12,516 nucleotides of DNA. Origin: CAIUGU01 sp031398625. GTDB lineage: Bacteria > Pseudomonadota > Gammaproteobacteria > Steroidobacterales > Steroidobacteraceae. Made by a program: the position numbers and the translations under genes. The stretch covers positions 1 to 12,516 of the forward strand of contig JANNNQ010000415.1 of the NCBI GenBank assembly GCA_031398625.1, in the 5' to 3' direction. Each line of letters begins with the position of its first letter. The stretch's first letter is position 1. Shown here in pieces: positions 7,226-12,516 of the stretch. The notes under the pieces are model-generated. The model was not told the origin of the DNA. It searched no databases and was given only the letters and a program-made list of their open reading frames with translations.

Positions 7226-10117
7226 CTACTCCAGCTTCAGCTCCATCCGCACCGCGCCCCCCGCCTGTGTGGCCAGATCGCGAGTCGTGAGGAACACGCG
7301 CTCAGGAGCAATCTCGCCCGTGCCCAGCAGCGCGGCCTGAACGGCTTCGGCGCGACTGCGTGCCAGCGCATCGAGCTGGATGTCGGTCGGTGCCAGTCGT
7401 GCCAGCAGAGCGTTCTCGACGAAATCGATCTGAGTCGGCAGGCTCTCTGTCGTCGGTGTTACGGGGGGCGTCCCTACCAGGCGTGTGTGCGCCAGCGTCA
7501 ACGCCTGCAGTTGCTGCTGCAGCTGGCCGGGCTCATCGGCAGCCGGAGTGGCGGGTGCCAGGACATTCTGTTCCAGGGCTTCACGCGCGATGGCTTCTGC
7601 GTCGACGGCGGTAGTGACGTTGAGCGGAATGTCGAGCTTGAGCTGCGGCCTTTCCACAAGCGCCTTCGCTAGCGTGCCGAGCTTGGCCGCACTTTCCGCT
7701 GAGAGCTGCGCCGAGCCCGGCGTGAAATCCACGAAGGCCAGGTCTTCCCCGCCGCCGAACAGCGAACCCAGCAGCGCGAACGGAGCGGTGACGATCTTCG
7801 TGAGCAATCCGACCACCGCCTTCCAGATGAGGGGGCTGAGACGGAATGTCGGGTCGTCGAGGCTGCCGCGTACGGGGAGATTGATGTCGATGACGCCATT
7901 GCGATCCTTGAGCAGGGCAACCGCCAGCTTGATTGGCAGCGGCACGGCGTCCTTGCTGTCGGTGGCGGCACCGAACTCGAGCTGGTCGAGGACGACGTGG
8001 TGCTCGGCTTCGAGCTGGCGGTTGTCGACCTTGTACTTGAGTTCCGTGGTGAGCTTGCCCTTGGCAATGTTGTAGCCCGCGAACTTGCCCGAATACGGAT
8101 TGAACGTCGTGAGTTCCATGTTGCTGAAGCTCATCGCGAGATCGGTATAGAGCGCGGCCGACAGCAGGTTCACTTCACCGGCGATCACCACCGGCGAGAA
8201 GCGATCCACCGCGCCCTTGAGATCCACTTTCGCGCGGGTCGACTCGTTCGACGACAGGCCCTGTACGGTTCCGGCCAGCGACTGGATGCCCGTGGCGAAG
8301 GAAGGTTCGAGGGAGTAATCGGCGAAGTCGGCCGAGCCGTTCTCCACGACGATCGTATTGATGCGAACAGGCATAGCATTCGCAATGCCGGGCTGTGGGG
8401 TGTGGGCTGTGGGCTGCAGGTCAGACTCCGCTTCCGGATTCAAGACTTGCGTGACATTGAGTTTGGCGTCCTGGCTGATCACGACGCGCGCGTACGGGTC
8501 GCGGGCGAGGATGCGCTGGATCGTGAGCCGGTCCGGTGCCATCGAGTAGTCGATGCCGGTAACGCTCAAGAGACCGAACTTCAGGAAATCCTGCTTCAGG
8601 AAATCGTCCTTCGAGGCAAAACCGTTGAGGTCGATGCCGCCCGTGAAAGCCAGCTGCGGCTGCGGGCTTACGGGTTCGGCGGCATAGGTGACGTGGCCCT
8701 TTACGCCAAACTGCCCGGACTCGACCGTCATGGTAGTGGCTGCTGCGATGTAGGGCTGCAGGGCCGGCACCCCGAAGCCCGTGAGCTCGACATCGATGTC
8801 TGCAAGCAAGCTCTGCGGCCTCAAGGTGCCATTCACCTGCAGCCTTGCCAGGCCATTGATACCGACATCCGCATTCAACGCGAAGGACTGGGTGAGATCC
8901 GACTTCACGCCGGTGAGCGTGATCGCAATGGGCGAGAGGGACATCGTCACTGCAGGTTCGATGCCGCGGTCCGTTGCTTCCACGGTGGTGTTGCGGACTT
9001 CAACCACGGCAAATTCTGCCTGCCACGGCGAAGCGGATGCGGCCGGCTCGTTTGTTGCAACCGGCACTTCGGCTGTCGGCGCTGCACCGCTCCCTGCGAG
9101 TCGCTGCAGGTTCAGGGTGCCATCGGTCTCCCGGACGACCGTGATGCGCGCGCCGTCGACACCCACCTTGCCCACGGTGAGGCGTCGTTCGCCGAGGGCG
9201 AAACGGGTGTCCGCCAAGGCCAGCAAGGGCAGGGAAATCCAGGGTGTTCCATCACCCTCCAGCGGGGCGACAGTGAAATCGCTGAAGCGGATCCCGGGTA
9301 GCGCGAGGTCCAAAGCGACGCGATTGTCGGCTCCCACCGCCAGGTTGTAGGTGCCATTGAGATCGATCGTACCCGACGGCAATGTGAACGCGACCTGGTC
9401 GCGCACGTACGCCCAGAGCGTGGATGCCTTGAGCGCGCCGATCGAGAAGCTGCCCGTCGAACCGAGCGGCTGGACCGAAAACTGCCCAGACCATTCGAGC
9501 TGTTCACCGGCCTGGGTCGTACCTGCGAACCGGTAGGCGTTCTGGTAGTCGACCGTGGTGCGGAAGTCATTCAGCGTGAACTGGATCGGCGTGATCGTCG
9601 CGCGAAACGGCGTGCTGCGCGTCTGGTCCTCGAGCCCCACGCGGCCACTGTCCACTTCCAGCAGGCCGATGCGGATCGCCGGCAACGTGGCGGGTACCGT
9701 TGGCTCCTCCGGTTTCGCAGCGGGCGGCACCAGCGCCGCGAGGTTGAGTTCGCCCGCGCGATTGATCACGGCGTCGATCTCGGGCTGCACGAGCCGGATC
9801 TCGGCGAAAGTGATCGCACGATTCCACAGGGTGGAGAGCTGCACGTTCACCAGCAGATCCGAGAAGCTGATGAGGGGTCTGCCATCCATTTCCGTCAGGC
9901 GGAAGCCCGTCACCTCGGCTGCGAGCGTAAAAGGATTGAAAGTCAGGTTCTCGATCGCCACCTGGCGCTGCAGCCGCTCCGCGACGAAGTCTTCGATCGC
10001 CCCGCGCGCGAGCCGCGGGACAAGAAAGAAACCAGCGAGCGCATAAAGCAGCAGCAATCCTGCCGCACCCGCCAGCCAGGGCCATCCAGTTCTCATCCTT
10101 GTGAACAGGACCTGCAA
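7226..10117 (-). CDS. DUF748 / AsmA-like envelope protein, 963 residues
   Basis: Large envelope protein with one N-terminal membrane span (about 12-33, then PRLARGAIEDFVAERL) and a long beta-rich body expected in the periplasm. It has the DUF748 pattern: NLTFNPFTLAAEVTGFRLTE (about 57-76), repeated 'I..V.V...' beta-strand blocks, DRNGVIDINLPVRGSLDDPTFRL (about 735-757), IWKAVVGLLTKIVTAPFALLGSLFGGG (760-787), then DFTPGSAQLS and an OmpA-like tail ending LELKLE. AsmA-type proteins are proposed to carry or organise lipids between membranes; the role of DUF748 members is not settled. The start is taken as TTG 10117 because AAGGTGG sits 6 nt before it; ATG 10096 (7 residues shorter) is the alternative. 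The TTG is 1 bp past the upstream dehydrogenase stop. A linker near residue 570 is encoded by heptanucleotide repeats. Confidence 0.88.
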   Translation of the reverse strand: MQVLFTRMRTGWPWLAGAAGLLLLYALAGFFLVPRLARGAIEDFVAERLQRQVAIENLTFNPFTLAAEVTGFRLTEMDGRPLISFSDLLVNVQLSTLWNRAITFAEIRLVQPEIDAVINRAGELNLAALVPPAAKPEEPTVPATLPAIRIGLLEVDSGRVGLEDQTRSTPFRATITPIQFTLNDFRTTVDYQNAYRFAGTTQAGEQLEWSGQFSVQPLGSTGSFSIGALKASTLWAYVRDQVAFTLPSGTIDLNGTYNLAVGADNRVALDLALPGIRFSDFTVAPLEGDGTPWISLPLLALADTRFALGERRLTVGKVGVDGARITVVRETDGTLNLQRLAGSGAAPTAEVPVATNEPAASASPWQAEFAVVEVRNTTVEATDRGIEPAVTMSLSPIAITLTGVKSDLTQSFALNADVGINGLARLQVNGTLRPQSLLADIDVELTGFGVPALQPYIAAATTMTVESGQFGVKGHVTYAAEPVSPQPQLAFTGGIDLNGFASKDDFLKQDFLKFGLLSVTGIDYSMAPDRLTIQRILARDPYARVVISQDAKLNVTQVLNPEAESDLQPTAHTPQPGIANAMPVRINTIVVENGSADFADYSLEPSFATGIQSLAGTVQGLSSNESTRAKVDLKGAVDRFSPVVIAGEVNLLSAALYTDLAMSFSNMELTTFNPYSGKFAGYNIAKGKLTTELKYKVDNRQLEAEHHVVLDQLEFGAATDSKDAVPLPIKLAVALLKDRNGVIDINLPVRGSLDDPTFRLSPLIWKAVVGLLTKIVTAPFALLGSLFGGGEDLAFVDFTPGSAQLSAESAAKLGTLAKALVERPQLKLDIPLNVTTAVDAEAIAREALEQNVLAPATPAADEPGQLQQQLQALTLAHTRLVGTPPVTPTTESLPTQIDFVENALLARLAPTDIQLDALARSRAEAVQAALLGTGEIAPERVFLTTRDLATQAGGAVRMELKLE
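8390..8417. repeat. Four tandem heptanucleotides inside the DUF748 gene
   Basis: On the + strand the units are GGGCTGT, GGGGTGT, GGGCTGT and GGGCTGC, back to back with a 7-bp period. They encode part of the DUF748 linker PTAHTPQPG on the - strand. Because 7 is not a multiple of 3, gain or loss of one unit would shift the reading frame. Confidence 0.8.
8579..8605. repeat. Direct repeat CTTCAGGAAATC, two copies 15 bp apart
   Basis: Two exact 12-bp copies at 8579-8590 and 8594-8605. The 15-bp period stays in frame and gives the near-tandem peptide DDFLKQDFLKF in the DUF748 protein. It looks like an ordinary protein-level repeat rather than a regulatory site. Confidence 0.7.
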
Positions 10118-10118
10118 G

Positions 10119-11528
10119 CTAGACCACCTTTCCCGGATTCATGATGCCTTTGGGATCCAGGGCGCCCTTGATGGCGCGCATCACGTCGAGCTCGGCCTCG
10201 CTCTTGTAACGTCTGAGCTCGTCGCGTTTCAGCCGGCCGATCCCGTGTTCCGCGCTGATGCTGCCGCGATAGCGGGCGATGAGATCGTGGATCGCGCGAT
10301 TGATGGCCGGCGCCTGGGCGAGGAACGCAGCGTCGTTACCCCTGAGCGGTGCGCTCACGTTGAAATGCAGGTTGCCATCCCCGAGATGGCCGTACGCCAC
10401 CAGTCGCCCCGTGGGGCACAGTTCACGCACGATCGCGGCGCCTTCCTCCATGAAGGCGGGCAGGGCGCTGATGGTGACGGATACATCGTGCTTGATGCTC
10501 GCGCCTTCCTGCCGCTGGGCTTCGGGGATCTGCTCACGGATGCGCCAGAACATCAGTCGCTGCGCCTCGCTGCGGGCGACCACCGCGTCGGTCACGAGAC
10601 CGGCTTCCATCGCGTCGCCCAGTGCCGCTTCCATCAGGTCCTCGAGCGGATCGTTGGCCCGCGGGCTGCTCGCCTCGGCCAGCACATACCACGGCGATGG
10701 GGCATCGAACGGATCGCTGACGCCATTGATGTGCTTCAGCGTGAGGTCGAGACCGATGCGGGGCATGAGTTCGAACGTCGTCAGCGCGCCCGTTGCCGAC
10801 CGCAGGCGCGAAAGCAGTTCGACGGCAGCTTGCGGCGAAGGTACGGCGATGAGTGCGGTTGCGACGGACAGGGGGCGCGGAAACAGCTTGCAAGTTGCAG
10901 CGGTGATGATGCCGAGCGTGCCTTCGGCACCGATAAACAGGTCGCGCCAGTCGTAACCGGTGTTGTCCTTGCGCAAGCCCTTGAGGCCATCGAGCACGCG
11001 GCCATCCGCGAGCACAACTTCGAGGCCCAGCACCAGGTCGCGCATCATCCCGTAGTGCAGGACTGCCGTGCCGCCGGCATTTGTCGACAGATTGCCGCCG
11101 AGCTGGCACGAACCCTCCGAGCCGAGGCTCAGAGGAAACAGCCGATCGGCTGCGGTGGCGGCCTCCTGCACGGCAGCGAGCACGCAACCCGCTTCGGCGA
11201 TCATCGTGTTGTTGACGGCATCGACGCTGCGGATCTTCTTCAGCCGCGCCAGGGAGACCACGATCTCATCGCCGGCTTCATGCGGCGTCGCGCCGCCGAC
11301 GTAACTCGTATTCCCCCCAGCCGGCACGACCGGCACCCACGCCGCATTGCACGCCACGAGGATCGCGCTCACCTGTTCCGTCGAGTCCGGCCGCAGCACC
11401 AGCGGCGTTGCACCCCGGTACAGCTTTCGGTGATCGACGAGATAAGGCTCGAGGTCCGCGGGCTGGTCGAAGTAGCCCTTGGGGCCGACGAGAGAGCGGA
11501 GGTGGTCAAGTAATTCCGGGGTTGGCAT
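10119..11528 (-). CDS. FAD-binding D-2-hydroxy acid dehydrogenase (D-2-hydroxyglutarate/D-lactate type)
   Basis: Flavoenzyme of 469 residues that oxidises a D-2-hydroxy acid to the 2-oxo acid. The FAD-binding PCMH domain covers roughly 30-220: VPAGGNTSYVGG (68-79), LGSEGSCQLGGNLSTNAGG (135-153, the pyrophosphate-binding loop) and GAEGTLGIIT (200-209). The FAD-oxidase C-terminal domain follows. It has the metal site of D2HGDH-like enzymes, with His381 and His388 in GHLGDGNLHF and Glu427 in SAEHGIGR, and ends MNPGKVV. There are no membrane spans and no added iron-sulfur domain, so a soluble enzyme passing electrons to ETF or another acceptor is likely. D-2-hydroxyglutarate is a by-product of SerA in serine synthesis; D-lactate or glycolate are possible alternatives that the sequence cannot exclude. 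It is the first gene of the leftward operon. Confidence 0.9.
   Translation of the reverse strand: MPTPELLDHLRSLVGPKGYFDQPADLEPYLVDHRKLYRGATPLVLRPDSTEQVSAILVACNAAWVPVVPAGGNTSYVGGATPHEAGDEIVVSLARLKKIRSVDAVNNTMIAEAGCVLAAVQEAATAADRLFPLSLGSEGSCQLGGNLSTNAGGTAVLHYGMMRDLVLGLEVVLADGRVLDGLKGLRKDNTGYDWRDLFIGAEGTLGIITAATCKLFPRPLSVATALIAVPSPQAAVELLSRLRSATGALTTFELMPRIGLDLTLKHINGVSDPFDAPSPWYVLAEASSPRANDPLEDLMEAALGDAMEAGLVTDAVVARSEAQRLMFWRIREQIPEAQRQEGASIKHDVSVTISALPAFMEEGAAIVRELCPTGRLVAYGHLGDGNLHFNVSAPLRGNDAAFLAQAPAINRAIHDLIARYRGSISAEHGIGRLKRDELRRYKSEAELDVMRAIKGALDPKGIMNPGKVV
10124..10130 (-). promoter_or_regulatory. Shine-Dalgarno AAGGTGG deciding the TTG start of the DUF748 gene
   Basis: Reading the - strand, AAGGTGG is followed after 6 nt by TTG at 10117. 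It lies inside the last codons of the dehydrogenase gene. The alternative ATG at 10096 has only AAGG directly against the start codon, which is too close. Confidence 0.65.
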
Positions 11529-11534
11529 GGCCGG

Positions 11535-11540
11535 ATTCTA
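11535..11540 (-). promoter_or_regulatory. Candidate -10 (TAGAAT) for the leftward operon, placed for a leaderless transcript
   Basis: On the - strand TAGAAT (5 of 6 matches to TATAAT) sits 6 nt before the ATG of the dehydrogenase. Transcription would then begin at or next to the start codon. No Shine-Dalgarno is visible and no clear -35 was found, so this is suggestive only. Confidence 0.35.
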
Positions 11541-11596
11541 GCGGACCAGCCCGGAAGACGGGCATCCATAGCCTGTTCGGGCAGGTTCGCTGCGGT

Positions 11597-11602
11597 TATG
11601 CT
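11597..11602 (+). promoter_or_regulatory. Weak candidate -10 (TATGCT) for the small-protein/nucleotidyltransferase pair
   Basis: TATGCT matches four of six -10 positions and lies 18 bp before the ATG at 11621. No convincing -35 is seen. The 92-bp divergent gap also holds a small inverted repeat, GCCCG-GAAGA-CGGGC (11549-11563). Together this is only a plausible promoter region. Confidence 0.25.
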
Positions 11603-11620
11603 TTGGCGGCAGGAAATCCC

Positions 11621-11824
11621 ATGACAAGCCAAAACAACGCCATCCGCGAAGCAGAGCGCGCCGGATTCGATCTGAGCCTGGTCGACGAGGCCCTGCGGTC
11701 GTCCTGCGAGCAGCGTGCGCTACAGCATCAGGCAGCGCTGGATCTTGCAATTCAGCTGGAAAAGGCAGGACAGGAGCTCCGTGACCGAACTCAACCGCCT
11801 GCTACAGCGCCTCTGCGACGCTGA
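11621..11824 (+). CDS. Small helical protein, 67 residues, upstream partner of the nucleotidyltransferase
   Basis: Short, charged protein predicted to be mostly helical, with no signal peptide or membrane span. The core FDLSLVDEALRSSCEQRALQHQAALDLAIQLEKAG (about 16-50) follows a pattern remembered from small proteins encoded just before nucleotidyltransferases in many bacteria (FDxSLxxExL..xPxxRxxxHxxAL.L...L..AG). The frame is open further upstream, but ATG 11621 is chosen because AGGA at 11611-11614 lies 6 nt before it. Its last 44 bp overlap the nucleotidyltransferase gene, so the two are probably made together. An antitoxin- or adaptor-like role is possible; no DNA-binding motif is evident and function is unknown. 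Confidence 0.72.
   Translation: MTSQNNAIREAERAGFDLSLVDEALRSSCEQRALQHQAALDLAIQLEKAGQELRDRTQPPATAPLRR
11772..11776 (+). promoter_or_regulatory. Shine-Dalgarno AGGAG deciding the GTG start of the nucleotidyltransferase
   Basis: AGGAG is 4 nt before GTG 11781, inside the upstream small-protein gene. It supports GTG as start rather than the ATG at 11715, which would add a non-family N terminus and lacks a good site. Confidence 0.65.
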
Positions 11825-12260
11825 GATCGATTTTGTGATCGTCGGTGGCTTTGCGGCGATGCTGCATGGGTCATCGTTGCTCACCCGGGATCTGGACGTC
11901 TGTGCTGTATTGACGGCGGGCAATCTCGAGAAGCTTCGCGAAGTATTCAGGGAGCTTCATCCTGTCCATCGCATGACGCCCCAGCGGTTGTCCTTTCTCG
12001 ACATCCCGGAGCCCGGCGTTGACCTGAAGAATCTGTATCTGCAGACGGACCTGGGCGCGGTCGATCTCTTGAGCACGATCACAGGGATTGGCGACTTTGA
12101 TCGTGTCCGGGCGTCCGCCGTTACAGTTGAATTGTTTGGCCGTAGTGTGAAGGTCATGGCCATCGACGATCTCATCAAGGCCAAGGAAGCCTTGGGAAGA
12201 GAGAAGGACCACCTGACAGTAAAGGAGTTGCGGGCAATCATTGCGAAGCAGAAACCGTAG
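11781..12260 (+). CDS. Nucleotidyltransferase-fold protein (MNT / AbiEii-like)
   Basis: Protein of 159 residues with the polymerase-beta-like nucleotidyltransferase signature. VGGFAAMLHGSSLLTRDLDVC (21-41) contains the GG loop and the metal-binding pair Asp37 and Asp39, and LGAVDLLS (91-98) gives the third acidic residue, Asp95. The C-terminal KVMAIDDLIKAKEALGREKDHLTVKELRAI is typical of small nucleotidyltransferases of this group. All catalytic-type acids are present, so activity is likely. Relatives include toxins or antitoxins that transfer nucleotides to tRNA or proteins (AbiEii, MNT), but others are uncharacterised, so toxin is only a possibility. It overlaps the 67-residue gene by 44 bp. 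GC content looks lower than in the metabolic genes, hinting at horizontal transfer. Confidence 0.82.
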   Translation: MTELNRLLQRLCDAEIDFVIVGGFAAMLHGSSLLTRDLDVCAVLTAGNLEKLREVFRELHPVHRMTPQRLSFLDIPEPGVDLKNLYLQTDLGAVDLLSTITGIGDFDRVRASAVTVELFGRSVKVMAIDDLIKAKEALGREKDHLTVKELRAIIAKQKP

Positions 12261-12280
12261 TTCCATCGGAATCTGCTACG
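12256..12280 (+). terminator. Imperfect hairpin at the nucleotidyltransferase stop codon
   Basis: CGTAG and TTCC (12256-12264) can pair with GGAA (12268-12271) and CTACG (12276-12280), leaving a 4-nt bulge. It has no T-tract, so it is at best a weak or factor-assisted end signal. Confidence 0.25.
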
Positions 12281-12312
12281 TCAAGCATAGTGATCTGCAT
12301 GCCGGGAAATCT

Positions 12313-12333
12313 GCAAAAACACCGGCAAAAACA
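12313..12333. repeat. Direct repeat GCAAAAACA, two copies with 12-bp period
   Basis: Exact copies at 12313-12321 and 12325-12333. They lie just upstream of a possible promoter and could be operator half-sites or an iteron-like pair. Confidence 0.6.
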
Positions 12334-12334
12334 G

Positions 12335-12362
12335 TTGATTTCGATACTCAGAAGAGTACGAT
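12335..12362 (+). promoter_or_regulatory. Possible sigma-70 promoter reading out of the window
   Basis: TTGATT (12335-12340) and TACGAT (12357-12362), separated by 16 bp, each match four of six consensus bases. The AT-rich setting and flanking repeats support it. No gene start is visible in the remaining 150 bp, so its target would lie beyond the window or be a small RNA. Confidence 0.3.
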
Positions 12363-12365
12363 ACT
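12342..12365. repeat. CGATACT direct repeat with nested TACTC-AGAA-GAGTA inverted repeat
   Basis: CGATACT occurs at 12342-12348 and 12359-12365 (17-bp period). TACTC (12345-12349) and GAGTA (12354-12358) form a perfect 5-bp inverted repeat around AGAA. The nested pattern overlaps the possible promoter and could bind a regulator. Confidence 0.5.
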
Positions 12366-12449
12366 GTACGTAAGAAAGGGGTATCCACTTAGCTCCACTC
12401 CCTACCACATCAGGTGTGCTTGGGTTTGGCGGCTGCAACGTGCCGGTAG

Positions 12450-12469
12450 GTGACTGGCGCTGCAGTCAC
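12450..12469. repeat. Inverted repeat GTGACTG / CAGTCAC
   Basis: A perfect 7-bp stem (12450-12456 with 12463-12469) around the 6-nt loop GCGCTG. No T-tract follows. It could be a hairpin in a transcript or a protein site. Confidence 0.5.
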
Positions 12470-12500
12470 AGCTTGCGTCAGCAATCGATAGAACAGCAGT

Positions 12501-12516
12501 CCTCGCGAGCGCGAGG
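12501..12516. repeat. Perfect inverted repeat at the very end of the window
   Basis: CCTCGCG and CGCGAGG flank AG, giving a 16-bp near-palindrome that can fold as a 6-bp stem with a GAGC loop. It ends exactly at the last base, so it may be one part of a larger repeated element that is cut off. Confidence 0.55.

Larger units (their letters stand above)
12261..12516. other. Gene-free, repeat-rich end of the window
   Basis: No convincing coding frame is seen in these 256 bp. Short frames on both strands lack a ribosome site and a recognisable family. The part at about 12290-12380 is visibly richer in A and T than the rest of the window. It contains paired direct repeats, small inverted repeats and a possible promoter, each listed separately. 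Confidence 0.6.

Noticed and set aside
7997..9301. Open frame of 434 codons on the + strand inside the DUF748 gene
   Set aside because: Antisense shadow; the - strand frame has a membrane anchor and family motifs across the interval.
10101..11513. Open frame of 470 codons on the + strand opposite the FAD dehydrogenase gene
   Set aside because: It mirrors a clear enzyme gene, has no recognisable motif and has no ribosome site; a GC-driven shadow.
11715..11780. N-terminal extension of the nucleotidyltransferase to ATG 11715
   Set aside because: It would add Arg/Trp/Gln-rich residues not seen in the family and overlap the small gene further, whereas GTG 11781 has an AGGAG site.
12241..12453. 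Short open frames on both strands after the nucleotidyltransferase gene
   Set aside because: No ribosome sites, no recognisable family and overlap with repeats; more likely non-coding.

Overview
The window is a high-GC proteobacterial chromosome segment with tightly packed genes. The three-domain siroheme synthase CysG, the thioredoxin-reductase-like ferredoxin-NADP reductase, the YnfM-type MFS transporter and the Tat-exported PhoX-like protein together suggest a gamma- or betaproteobacterium. A Xanthomonadales/Nevskiales/Steroidobacter-like gammaproteobacterium is a reasonable guess, but the sequence alone does not prove it.

Region 1 (1-4714, + strand) is a compact run of five genes. It holds the 3' part of cysG (siroheme for sulfite/nitrite reductase), a cysteine synthase, a flavin-dependent ferredoxin/flavodoxin-NADP reductase, a 46-residue single-span membrane protein and an MFS transporter. 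Genes overlap or lie within about 10 bp of each other, so they are probably co-transcribed. The first three fit assimilatory sulfur metabolism: siroheme cofactor, electron supply, and incorporation of sulfide into cysteine.

Region 2 (4715-6804, + strand) is a short intergenic gap followed by a Tat-exported PhoX/DUF839-type phosphatase. The 62-bp gap carries an 18-bp sequence that matches the PhoB 'Pho box' architecture very well (CTGTCAT, 4-bp spacer, CAGTCAC). This predicts phosphate-starvation control and supports the enzyme call.

Region 3 (6808-11528, - strand) is a three-gene operon converging on phoX. It runs from a D-2-hydroxyglutarate/D-lactate-type FAD dehydrogenase, through a 963-residue AsmA-like DUF748 envelope protein (probably starting at TTG), to a small GFA-family zinc protein with all seven expected cysteines.

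Region 4 (11529-12516, + strand) diverges from region 3. It carries a two-gene module: a 67-residue helical protein overlapped by a 159-residue GTG-started nucleotidyltransferase of the minimal/AbiEii-like type, a possible toxin-antitoxin-like pair. Downstream is a 256-bp gene-free stretch that is AT-rich in its middle. It is full of short direct and inverted repeats, and the window ends exactly on a perfect inverted repeat.

The points most worth a second look are the Pho box before phoX, the heptanucleotide tandem repeat inside the DUF748 gene, the small-protein/nucleotidyltransferase pair, the unannotated-size membrane peptide at 3379-3519, and the repeat-rich end of the window. No rRNA, tRNA, CRISPR array or insertion sequence was recognised.
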